Shown piece by piece: positions 40,078 through 47,958 of a stretch of DNA of 64,000 bases. Location: the NCBI GenBank assembly GCA_001898625.1, contig MKUP01000023.1:444740-508739 (forward strand), given 5' to 3'. The position numbers and the translations under genes are program-made. This DNA comes from Burkholderiales bacterium 67-32. GTDB lineage: Bacteria > Pseudomonadota > Gammaproteobacteria > Burkholderiales > Burkholderiaceae_B. Under the pieces are notes generated by a model, which was not told the DNA's origin, searched no databases, and worked only from the letters and a program-made list of their open reading frames with translations. Every line of letters begins with the position of its first letter. The first letter of the stretch is position 1.

Positions 40078-42843
40078 ATGTTGCAGGGCTGCGTGTGCGC
40101 TTTCCGGCGCACTGTCGCGCGTCGATTGTTGTGGGGCTTGATGCTGGCGGCCAGCCTGCCGGCGATGTTGCCGGCGGGCACCGCCGCGGCGGCCGAGGCG
40201 CGCTACTACGAGGTGCCGGCCGGACTGCTGGGGGCGGCGCTCAGCCAGTTCGCGGGCATGGCGGGCGTGGTGCTGTCTTTCGATGCCTCCTGGCTGGCCG
40301 GCATGCGCAGCCCCGGGCTGCGCGGGACGTTCACGGTGCAGCAGGGCTTCAGCACTTTGCTGGACGCCAGCGGCTTCGAGACCGCCTACGACGCGGGCAT
40401 CTATTCCCTGCGGCGCAGTCCGATCGGCCAATCGATGCTGCCGACGATCACGGTCGAGGGCGTGCGCGACCAGGATCCCAAGGACGAGGTCTATCGCACC
40501 GCCGGCTCCCGCAGCGTACTCACCCGCGAAGACATCGAGCTCAATCGCGGCACGTCGGTGGGCGATATCTTCCGCGGCACGCCCGGCGTGCTGGTGGGCG
40601 AACTTCGCAACAGCGGCGGACTGGACATCAACATCCGCGGCATGCAGGGTCAGGGCCGGGTGCCTGTCCTGGTGGACGGTGCACGCCAGGAGACCACGGT
40701 GTATCGGGGGTATTCCGGTGCGGTCTCGCGCAGCTACATCGATCCCGACCTGATCGGCGGCATCCAGATCGACAAGGGACCGACCCTGTCGGCCGAAGGT
40801 ACCGGCGCCACTGGCGGCCTGGTCAGCATGCGCACCATCAAGGCCGAAGACATCGTCCGGCCCGGCCAGGATTTCGGCCTGCGCGTGCGCGGGCAGGCCA
40901 TCGGCAACAACAGCGGCTCGCCCGTGGCGGCCGATACGCCGGCCGGGCTGTATACCGGTGGCACGCTGGGCGTTGCGCCGGTCTATCGGACCGATTGCGT
41001 GACGGCCGCCGCCTGCTCCGGGCGATACGCCCTGCCCGAGGAATGGGGCAACCCCGAGGGGCTGGACCGGCCCGGCACCTTCCGGCCCAAGAGCTATGCC
41101 GGCAGCCTGGCCATCGCCAAGCGCTGGGAGAAATTCGATCTGGTCGCCGCCTATGCGCAACGCGAGCAAGGCAATTACTACGCCGGCGCGCACGGTCCCT
41201 CGGCTTGGGTCGATGTCTCGAACCGGCGCAAATTGCCGTTCTACACCGAGGTCCGCCCCGAGGTCCGCGGGGCTTCGTATTTCCAGGCCGGCGAGCGCAT
41301 TCCCGGCACCAATTACGAAAGCAAGTCCGCGCTGCTCAAAGGCACGTTCTACCTGCCGGACGACCAGGAGCTCGAACTGAGCTACCTGCGCTACCGCAGC
41401 GTGTACAGCGAGATCATGCCCTCGCAGATCATTCGCTTCGCCAACTTCGCGCCGATCACGCAGCCGCGCAACAGCGACGTCACCGTCGATACCTACACCA
41501 GCCGCTACCACTGGAATCCGGCCGGCATGCCCCTGCTGGACCTGCGCGCCAATCTTTGGCACACCCGCACCCGCGCCACCAACAACAGTCCCAGCGCGAC
41601 CCAGCCCGATCTCTACAACAACGAGCGCGAGAAGTACCGGCGCTGGGGGCTGACCCTGGAGAACACCTCCAGCCTGGATCATCGCGCCTGGGGCGAAAGC
41701 CAGTTGCGCTATGGCCTGGCCGGGCAATGGGAGGATGTCGGCACCACGCCCCTGACGCCGGACTTCCGGGGGCTGGCGGGGCGGCAGGGCAGCCGCGACG
41801 AATACAGCGCGTTCGTGGCCTGGCTGTACAAGCCCGTGGAAACCGTGGCCCTGGACGTGGGCGTGCGCCATACCCGCTTCAAGTCGCATGACGACAAGCC
41901 GATCACGGTCCACGACCCGCAGAGCCCGAACTGCGTGGATGCCGATGGCGATGGTGCCTGCGATCCGCTGCCCAACCGCAACAAGCAAAGCGGCACCGCG
42001 CCGGTCATCAGCCTGAGCTGGGAGCCGGGCAAGCACGGCCTGCAGTTCTACGGCCGCTATGCCGAGGCCTACCGCATGCCCAGCCTGTTCGAGAGCACTT
42101 CCGGCTTTTCGTTCGATGCCGCGCCCGACGTCATCCTCAAGCCCGAACACACCAGGAACAAGGAAGTCGGCGTCAACTATCTCAAGGACGGCATCCTGGC
42201 CGGCCGCGACAGACTGCGCCTGAAGCTGGCCTACTTCCGCAACCACACCAAGGACTACCTGACGCGTACGACTCCCAACCTGTGGGAAGAGGGCGGCGCG
42301 GGCGGCGAGCTGAGCCAGGCCTCCAACTTCACCATGCGCAACATCGACAGCGCGGCCTTCAACGGGCTGGAGTTGTCGGGTTCGTACGACCTGGGCGTGG
42401 TGTTCACGCAATTCGGCCTCACCAAGTACAACAAGATCGAGATCTGCCATACCGGCAGCTATCGCGCCGAGCGCTGCAACGACTACGGCATCGCCGGCAG
42501 CTACATCAACAACATGGTGCCGCCCAAGTGGCACGGCAACATCACCCTGGGCGCGCGACTGCTGGACTACCGGCTCGTGCTGGGCGTGCGCGGCACCTTC
42601 ATGGGCCAGCGCACCAATGCTCCCCAATACAACGACGACACCCAGCGCAGCTTCCTGTCCATCGTGCCCTGGCACGCCTATCGGGTGTTCGACCTGTTCG
42701 CCAGCTACCGGGTCAACGATCGCGTCAGCATCGATTTCAACCTCGACAACATCACCGACCGCTACTACCTCGACGCCCTGAGCCTGGGGCTGATTCCCGC
42801 GCCGGGCCGCACGGCGCGAGTGAGCGTGACCTTGAGGTACTGA
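40078..42843 (+). CDS. TonB-dependent outer-membrane receptor with STN signalling domain, haem-receptor type
   Basis: A 921-residue receptor. A signal peptide (cleaved near AAAAEARYYE) is followed by an STN domain (about residues 43-115), a plug (TAGSRSVLTREDIE through GTGATGGLV) and a 22-strand barrel ending in VTLRY with the C-terminal aromatic residue. EAYRMPSLFE and LKPEHTRNKEVG correspond to the FRAP and NPNL regions of haem receptors. ATG 40078 has AAAGG six bases upstream; ATG 40072 is an alternative. Loop features are two Cys pairs and a DADGDGACD calcium-type loop. Its partners here suggest that it takes haem from the hemophilin-like protein. Confidence 0.88.
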   Translation: MLQGCVCAFRRTVARRLLWGLMLAASLPAMLPAGTAAAAEARYYEVPAGLLGAALSQFAGMAGVVLSFDASWLAGMRSPGLRGTFTVQQGFSTLLDASGFETAYDAGIYSLRRSPIGQSMLPTITVEGVRDQDPKDEVYRTAGSRSVLTREDIELNRGTSVGDIFRGTPGVLVGELRNSGGLDINIRGMQGQGRVPVLVDGARQETTVYRGYSGAVSRSYIDPDLIGGIQIDKGPTLSAEGTGATGGLVSMRTIKAEDIVRPGQDFGLRVRGQAIGNNSGSPVAADTPAGLYTGGTLGVAPVYRTDCVTAAACSGRYALPEEWGNPEGLDRPGTFRPKSYAGSLAIAKRWEKFDLVAAYAQREQGNYYAGAHGPSAWVDVSNRRKLPFYTEVRPEVRGASYFQAGERIPGTNYESKSALLKGTFYLPDDQELELSYLRYRSVYSEIMPSQIIRFANFAPITQPRNSDVTVDTYTSRYHWNPAGMPLLDLRANLWHTRTRATNNSPSATQPDLYNNEREKYRRWGLTLENTSSLDHRAWGESQLRYGLAGQWEDVGTTPLTPDFRGLAGRQGSRDEYSAFVAWLYKPVETVALDVGVRHTRFKSHDDKPITVHDPQSPNCVDADGDGACDPLPNRNKQSGTAPVISLSWEPGKHGLQFYGRYAEAYRMPSLFESTSGFSFDAAPDVILKPEHTRNKEVGVNYLKDGILAGRDRLRLKLAYFRNHTKDYLTRTTPNLWEEGGAGGELSQASNFTMRNIDSAAFNGLELSGSYDLGVVFTQFGLTKYNKIEICHTGSYRAERCNDYGIAGSYINNMVPPKWHGNITLGARLLDYRLVLGVRGTFMGQRTNAPQYNDDTQRSFLSIVPWHAYRVFDLFASYRVNDRVSIDFNLDNITDRYYLDALSLGLIPAPGRTARVSVTLRY

Positions 42844-42885
42844 GACCTTGGATATTCCATTCAACCACCAGAGGGTTCCACAGCC

Positions 42886-45390
42886 ATGATTCTTTCCTTG
42901 CGCAACCTCAGGGCGGGGGTGGCGGGCATCGCCGTCGTGCTGCTTGCCGCCTGCGGCGGCGGCGATGGCGGCGGCGATGCCGGCACCGGCGCCGCCCGGC
43001 CCACCGCGGTGGCCACCGCCGATCGGACCAGCGTGCCCATCGGCACGGCCGTCACGCTCGACGGCAGCGCCAGCACCACGCCCAACGGCGGCACGCTGAG
43101 CTATGCGTGGACCTTGTCGGCCAAACCCGAGGGCAGCGGCGCGGTGTTGTCCGGCAACGCCAGCGCCAGGCCAACCTTGACCCCGGACCTGCCGGGCGAC
43201 TACGCGGCCGACCTGATCGTCAGCGACGGCAAGTCCAGCGGCAGCGCGCGCGTCACGATCACGGCGACCAGCGTCAATCCGATGGCGGTGGCCATTCCCG
43301 CGGAACAGACAGTATTGCGGGGTGCCACCGTCGTACTGGACGGCAGCCACAGCCTTGCGCCGACAGGCGGAGCCGTGGGTGAGCTGCGGTATCAATGGAC
43401 CCTGATCGAGCAACCCGACAATGAGCTGATCACCGCCCTGAGAGACGCGACCAGCGCGAAGGCCAGTTTTCTTGCCGACCGGGTCGGCATCTACCGCGCC
43501 AGTCTCGTCGTGCGCCATGGAGACAAGACCAGCGAGCCGGCCGACGTCAGGATCACCGTCAACACCGGCAACAGCCTGCCGGTCGTTTCCATCACCGCGC
43601 CGGCGGATGCCGCGTACGACCGTAACGGCTACCTGGTCTTTGCCGGCACGCTGCGCCGGCCCGTGGTGCTCGACGGCAGCGGTAGCAAGGACCCCGACGG
43701 CGACGCGCTGGGCTACCGCTGGCGTTTTCCGACCACCACCGCCATTCCGGTCGGCAGCAAGGCCACGATCGCCAACGCCGACAGTGCCAAGACCGAGTTC
43801 GTCCCCGACGTCGTCGGCAAGTACACCTTCGACTTCATGGCCTACGACGGACATGCCGCCACCACGCAGCGCGTGATCGTGAACGTCGCGAAAGCCGCGG
43901 ACGATACCGTCAATACCGCGCCGGTGGCCGGTATCTCGGGCACCGGCGAATGCGAGCTCGGCGGCACCTCCATCTACTATCCCTATTGCACGATCGCCGC
44001 CTATGCCTCCTACGATCCCGAAGGCGATCCGCTGACCTACCAGTGGACCTACTGGAACCAGGCCAGCCCGGGCGAGCGGCTGACGTCGACGGCCAGTTCC
44101 GTGGTGCTGGATGGCAGCAAGACGGGCAACTGGCGGTTCGAGCTCGTCGTCAGCGACGGCAAGCTGGACAGCGCGGTCGCGGACTATGCGCTCAGCATCA
44201 AGACAGGCGCCAATGTGGCACCGGTGGCCAGCGCCAAGGTGGACGTGGCCAAGGTCCTGGTCGGCCAGACCATCACCTTCGACGGCAGTGCCAGCTCCGA
44301 CAAGAACGGCGACCAGCTTTTCTACACCTGGACCCTGGAGCGCCCGGCCGGCAGCAGCGCCGTGCTGACTCAAAGCCAGAACGATCCCACGGCCAGCGTG
44401 GTGGCCGATAAGCCCGGTCCGTACATCGCCTTTCTGCAGGTCAAGGATTCCAAGGGAGCGATCAGCAACCGGGTGGGGGCGACCACCAGCGCCAGCGCCT
44501 TCGCCAAGGTGGGCAACAACCCGCCAGTGCTGACGCGCCTTTCGCTTCAGAATCACTACATCTGGTATCCGAACGGCAATGGCGGCCTGGACAGCGGAAC
44601 CACGCCGGGCCAGCCGGTGATCGCCGAGTCCGCCCCGATGTTTCTCACGTCGAACGTCCAATACATGTTCGACCCGGATCAGGACTCGCCACTGTATTAC
44701 GACATTTCTGTCGTCAAGCAGCCCGAAGGCGCCAACTTTCCTTCCTATTCGTGCTCGACGGCCGCCGGGGAAAAGTGCCATCCCAATGGAAACGGCTTCG
44801 ACCTCGCCGTGCCCGGCGATTACGTGGTGGAGGCCAGGATCAGCGACGGGGTGGCCGTTTCCGAACCCAAGCGCGTGGCTTTCACGGTCATCAAAGGGCG
44901 TGCGAACTACTCGACGCTCTTGCTGGAGCGGCTCCTGGCCAATAGCCGCGACTCGGACGTGGACGGCAACATCCAGTTGTTCTTCCCCTTCACGGCTGCC
45001 GCGAATGCGCGCTTCAGCAATGTCCAGCCGGTGGAAAGCGGCGCCACGTCATTGGCCGTCGAACGCTTTCGCCTGACGGCCTTCGACCGCGACTACACCA
45101 TCGTGGATTTGAGAACGTCCTCGGCGGTCGAGGGCTACCAGCCGGTCTTCAACGGTCTTCGGAACAACCAGGTGATTCGCAAGGGGGACTCGGTGGAGTT
45201 TTCCCTGGAGCGTCCGCCCATCGCCGACGAAGCGCAGCTCCATGCCGAATGGACGGCGTTGGGCAATACGGCCGAGGGCAATGCGGAGGGAGCGCGCCTG
45301 CAAAAAATCGTGGATGCCTATCAGTTCACGTGGTCCTTCCGGGTCGCGGAAAAGGAAGGCTACACCTTGCACCGGGGGCCGCTCAATTGA
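42886..45390 (+). CDS. PKD-repeat lipoprotein of the Slam/hemophilin cassette
   Basis: An 834-residue lipoprotein with lipobox LLAAC (Cys23) followed by a Gly/Asp-rich linker. At least five PKD/Ig-like repeats follow (from about residue 35 to 560), marked by VTLDGSAST, VVLDGSHS, VVLDGSGSKDPDGD, SYDPEGDPLTYQW and ITFDGSASSDKNGD. The C-terminal 270 residues form a different, unrecognised region with a Cys pair (YSCSTAAGEKCH). It lies 42 bp after the receptor gene. PKD repeats usually extend or bind glycans or proteins at the surface. A role as surface co-receptor or Slam client is inference. Confidence 0.75.
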   Translation: MILSLRNLRAGVAGIAVVLLAACGGGDGGGDAGTGAARPTAVATADRTSVPIGTAVTLDGSASTTPNGGTLSYAWTLSAKPEGSGAVLSGNASARPTLTPDLPGDYAADLIVSDGKSSGSARVTITATSVNPMAVAIPAEQTVLRGATVVLDGSHSLAPTGGAVGELRYQWTLIEQPDNELITALRDATSAKASFLADRVGIYRASLVVRHGDKTSEPADVRITVNTGNSLPVVSITAPADAAYDRNGYLVFAGTLRRPVVLDGSGSKDPDGDALGYRWRFPTTTAIPVGSKATIANADSAKTEFVPDVVGKYTFDFMAYDGHAATTQRVIVNVAKAADDTVNTAPVAGISGTGECELGGTSIYYPYCTIAAYASYDPEGDPLTYQWTYWNQASPGERLTSTASSVVLDGSKTGNWRFELVVSDGKLDSAVADYALSIKTGANVAPVASAKVDVAKVLVGQTITFDGSASSDKNGDQLFYTWTLERPAGSSAVLTQSQNDPTASVVADKPGPYIAFLQVKDSKGAISNRVGATTSASAFAKVGNNPPVLTRLSLQNHYIWYPNGNGGLDSGTTPGQPVIAESAPMFLTSNVQYMFDPDQDSPLYYDISVVKQPEGANFPSYSCSTAAGEKCHPNGNGFDLAVPGDYVVEARISDGVAVSEPKRVAFTVIKGRANYSTLLLERLLANSRDSDVDGNIQLFFPFTAAANARFSNVQPVESGATSLAVERFRLTAFDRDYTIVDLRTSSAVEGYQPVFNGLRNNQVIRKGDSVEFSLERPPIADEAQLHAEWTALGNTAEGNAEGARLQKIVDAYQFTWSFRVAEKEGYTLHRGPLN

Positions 45391-45415
45391 ACGTTCGCGG
45401 CCGGTTGGAGAGGCC

Positions 45416-45484
45416 GCGGCCCGGCGGGCGCCGGGCCGCCTGTCCGCGGCATTCCGCCACGGGCGTCCCGTGTGCCTGGCACAC
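45416..45484 (+). promoter_or_regulatory. Two RNA hairpins ahead of the hemophilin-like gene
   Basis: GCGGCCCGGC (45416-45425), loop GGGC, GCCGGGCCGC (45430-45439) is a perfect 10-bp stem. GTGTGCC-T-GGCACAC (45470-45484) is a perfect dyad ending just before the Shine-Dalgarno AAGGAG. Neither is followed by a T-tract. They may be transcript processing or stability elements that separate expression of the lipoprotein and the secreted protein. Confidence 0.45.
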
Positions 45485-45502
45485 ATCCAAGGAGTGATGA
45501 TC

Positions 45503-46342
45503 ATGAAGCAAACACTGATTGCACTGGCCATTCTCGCCGTCTCCGGCGCGGCGCAGGCGCAGACCTACGAGGTCGTGAGCGACAAAGCGGGCGTGGTGAA
45601 TCTCGTCAACCTTGGACCCACCACCGTGGGTGGATTCCATGGCCCGATCGGCGCACCGGGCATCGCGGCCGCCGGAACCAGCGACTACATCAGCCTGCAA
45701 AGCATCGAGTCGTTCACCCACGTCTCCGCGCTGGACCAGACCCTGGCCGGCACCAGCACCAACTGGGTCTTCACCTACCATCAGTTGGCGCCCGGCTTCA
45801 TCCATACCGAGCCGGAGCACGAGGGTGAGGAACCGCTGGCGGTCGGCCTGGACGGCATCAAGATTCCCGGCCTGGCCAAGAGCGTCTACTTCGGCATCGC
45901 CAGCGCGGATTCCGCCACGCCCGGCCTGGTCGACCACCAGGCATGGTACGTGGGCGACAAGAAGGACCGCGTCCTGCCGTCGTCGTCGACCGACTATGTC
46001 GGCGTGGCGCTGGTAGCCACCCCGAGCACCGCCGTCAACGCACCGAGCGTCCTGCCCGGCCAGTTGACGGTGTCGTCGGGCGCTACTTCCATATCGGGGC
46101 AATTCACCGCGGGGAGCGGCACGGGCAAGCAAACACTGGAAATCGCCGCCACCGGCGGCGCGGTTTTCAGCGGAACCGCCAAGTACTACGTGGGTACGAC
46201 CGCACCGGGCGCGACGAATGGCACCAGCCAGGGCCAATTCTTCGGTGATGCCGCCGCGAACGCCAGCGCGCTGGCCGGGGTTGCCAGCGGCACCTATCTC
46301 GGCACGGGCTATGTCGCTTCTTTCGGCGCGCGCCAGAAGTAA
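45503..46342 (+). CDS. Hemophilin-like Slam-dependent secreted protein
   Basis: A 279-residue exported protein with a Sec signal peptide ending AQA-QT and no lipobox, so it should be released or soluble rather than lipidated. The N-terminal handle-like half (about 20-165) contains SVYFGIAS and AWYVGDKKD and the candidate haem ligands H46, H73, H93, H101, H106 and H145. The C-terminal half (about 180-279) is predicted to be a small beta-barrel with GQFFG (244-248) and ASALAG, the motif shared by TbpB-type and hemophilin Slam substrates. ATG 45503 is preferred over 45497 by spacing from AAGGAG. It is followed directly by a Slam gene. Family assignment is strong; haem as ligand is inference. Confidence 0.8.
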   Translation: MKQTLIALAILAVSGAAQAQTYEVVSDKAGVVNLVNLGPTTVGGFHGPIGAPGIAAAGTSDYISLQSIESFTHVSALDQTLAGTSTNWVFTYHQLAPGFIHTEPEHEGEEPLAVGLDGIKIPGLAKSVYFGIASADSATPGLVDHQAWYVGDKKDRVLPSSSTDYVGVALVATPSTAVNAPSVLPGQLTVSSGATSISGQFTAGSGTGKQTLEIAATGGAVFSGTAKYYVGTTAPGATNGTSQGQFFGDAAANASALAGVASGTYLGTGYVASFGARQK

Positions 46343-46376
46343 GCGGTATCCGTCTTTCCTGATGTCCATCAAAAAA

Positions 46377-46439
46377 GAAACCGCCGCCTGACACGGTGAC
46401 GTGCGGTTTCTCCAGGCCCCATTTTCGGATGGGGCCTGG
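46377..46439 (+). promoter_or_regulatory. Paired hairpins between hemophilin-like gene and slam
   Basis: GAAACCGC (46377-46384) pairs with GCGGTTTC (46403-46410). Then CCAGGCCCC (46412-46420) pairs with GGGGCCTGG (46431-46439). The first is preceded by an A-run, so it would work as an intrinsic terminator only in the reverse direction. In the forward direction both lack T-tracts and may partially terminate or stabilise the upstream message. Confidence 0.5.
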
Positions 46440-46462
46440 TCGACTTGTATCGCGCCGGCCCC

Positions 46463-47923
46463 ATGACCGTTTCATTTCCTCGCTCTCTCCGCTGGATCGC
46501 ATGGCTGTGGTGCCTGGGCCTGGGCTGCGCCTGGGCCCAGCAGGACACGGCTGACCGGCTCTGGCAGGGCGCCGAGCAGCAATCGCGGCAAATCCGCCGC
46601 GAGGCCGTCCCGTCCCGGCCCGATGGCCAGGGAAGCTGGGTCCACGAGTCCATGCTGTCGGCCTGGCAGGTTCCCGAAGCCCGGGTAGGGCAGCTCACGC
46701 TCGCCATCCTGAACGCCGTCAACCAGCACGACTGGTTCGGCGCGGACCGGCTGCTGCGCCAGTACCAACAGGTTCCCAGGCACGATCCGGCACTGTTCAT
46801 ATTCGTCGAGGCCAGCCGCCTGGCGGCCCAGGGCGATCATGCCGACGCCATCGACCGCTACCGCCAGGTGCTGCAGGCCAATCCCTTGTTTACCCGAGGC
46901 GACCTGGACCTGGCGCGCGTGCTGTTCATCGACAATCGCCTGCGCGATGCGCAGGCGATCTTCCAGCGGTTGCAGGCCCGGCCGCTTCCGCCGGAAATCG
47001 AGCGGCACATAGCCGACTATCTGGCGGCCATCGAGCAGCGTACGCGCATGCGGATCACGCTGTCCCTGTCGGCGGTGCGCGAGGACAATCTGAACAATGC
47101 TTCGACGATCGTGGACCCGTGCGCGCTGCGATTCCTCGACGCCTGCTTCGAGAACGTGCCGGGCCGCAAGGCCGCCGACACCGGTGCCTATTTCGAAGGC
47201 ACCCTCAACAAGCTATGGCCGCTGGCGGGCAACCACGCTTTCATGTTGCGCAGCCTCAACTATGGCAACCGCTACCGGCACGAAGACGACTACGGCAATT
47301 TTGCATCGACCACCTACCTCGGTTACCAGTACGGGTCGGCGCGCAATCAGTTCCAGTTCCTGCCGCTGTTCGAATACGACCGTGAAGGCGGACACAAGGC
47401 CTACCACGCCTTCGGTTTTCGAACCAGCATCAGCCGGCAGGTCAGCCCGCGCGCGATGCTTGAAGCCAGCTACGAAACTAAGCATCGCCATTTCGCGCAG
47501 CGGCTGGAAAGCCTGGAAGGCGACTTCCGCAGCATAGGGCTGTTCGGGCAGTACGTCATCCGCCCCGATCTGCTGGTGTACGGCAGCCTGGCCTGGCGCG
47601 AGAGCGGTGCGCGCCTGGGCATTTTCGCCTACCGCGAAAAGAGCGCGCGTCTGGGAGTCTACAAATCGTTCGGCGGCAAGGTGGCCGTCAACATGGCCTA
47701 CGGCTACCGCCAGCGGCAGGCGGACGAGGCGGTCGCGCTGTTCGAGAAGCGCCAGCGCGACCACGAGGGCAGCCTGTACGTGAACGTATCGCTACCCGGC
47801 TACGCCTGGCAGGGGATGACGCCCACCCTGAGCTACGAGTACCGCAAGAACCGCAGCAGCATCCCGCATCTTTATACCTACGAGAAGAACCGCCTCACGC
47901 TGGGCTTCACCAAGGTTTTTTGA
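46463..47923 (+). CDS. Surface lipoprotein assembly modifier (Slam, DUF560 family)
   Basis: A 486-residue outer-membrane protein. A signal peptide (cleaved near CAWAQQD) is followed by an N-terminal TPR domain (about residues 60-190; GDHADAIDRYRQVLQANPLFTRGDLDLARVL in outline) and a C-terminal barrel of the DUF560 type beginning MRITLSLSAVREDNLNNAS and ending TKVF with the terminal Phe used for BAM assembly. Slam proteins move TbpB-like lipoproteins and soluble hemophilins across the outer membrane. The immediately upstream hemophilin-like gene is its probable client. ATG 46463 was chosen over a TTG six codons earlier. Confidence 0.88.
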   Translation: MTVSFPRSLRWIAWLWCLGLGCAWAQQDTADRLWQGAEQQSRQIRREAVPSRPDGQGSWVHESMLSAWQVPEARVGQLTLAILNAVNQHDWFGADRLLRQYQQVPRHDPALFIFVEASRLAAQGDHADAIDRYRQVLQANPLFTRGDLDLARVLFIDNRLRDAQAIFQRLQARPLPPEIERHIADYLAAIEQRTRMRITLSLSAVREDNLNNASTIVDPCALRFLDACFENVPGRKAADTGAYFEGTLNKLWPLAGNHAFMLRSLNYGNRYRHEDDYGNFASTTYLGYQYGSARNQFQFLPLFEYDREGGHKAYHAFGFRTSISRQVSPRAMLEASYETKHRHFAQRLESLEGDFRSIGLFGQYVIRPDLLVYGSLAWRESGARLGIFAYREKSARLGVYKSFGGKVAVNMAYGYRQRQADEAVALFEKRQRDHEGSLYVNVSLPGYAWQGMTPTLSYEYRKNRSSIPHLYTYEKNRLTLGFTKVF

Positions 47924-47958
47924 CGATGCTTCAACACCCTTTGACGGAACCCCCCATC

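Noticed and set aside
39688..44781. A 1697-codon open frame on the minus strand
   Set aside because: It is antisense to the fecR-like, receptor and PKD genes, has low-complexity Gly/Arg/Ala-rich translation and no recognisable domain. Long shadow frames are expected at this GC content.
46377..46410. Reading the stem with adjoining A-run as a terminator of the hemophilin-like gene
   Set aside because: The A-run precedes the stem, so the T-tract exists only on the minus strand, where no gene ends here. It is kept as an RNA structure instead.
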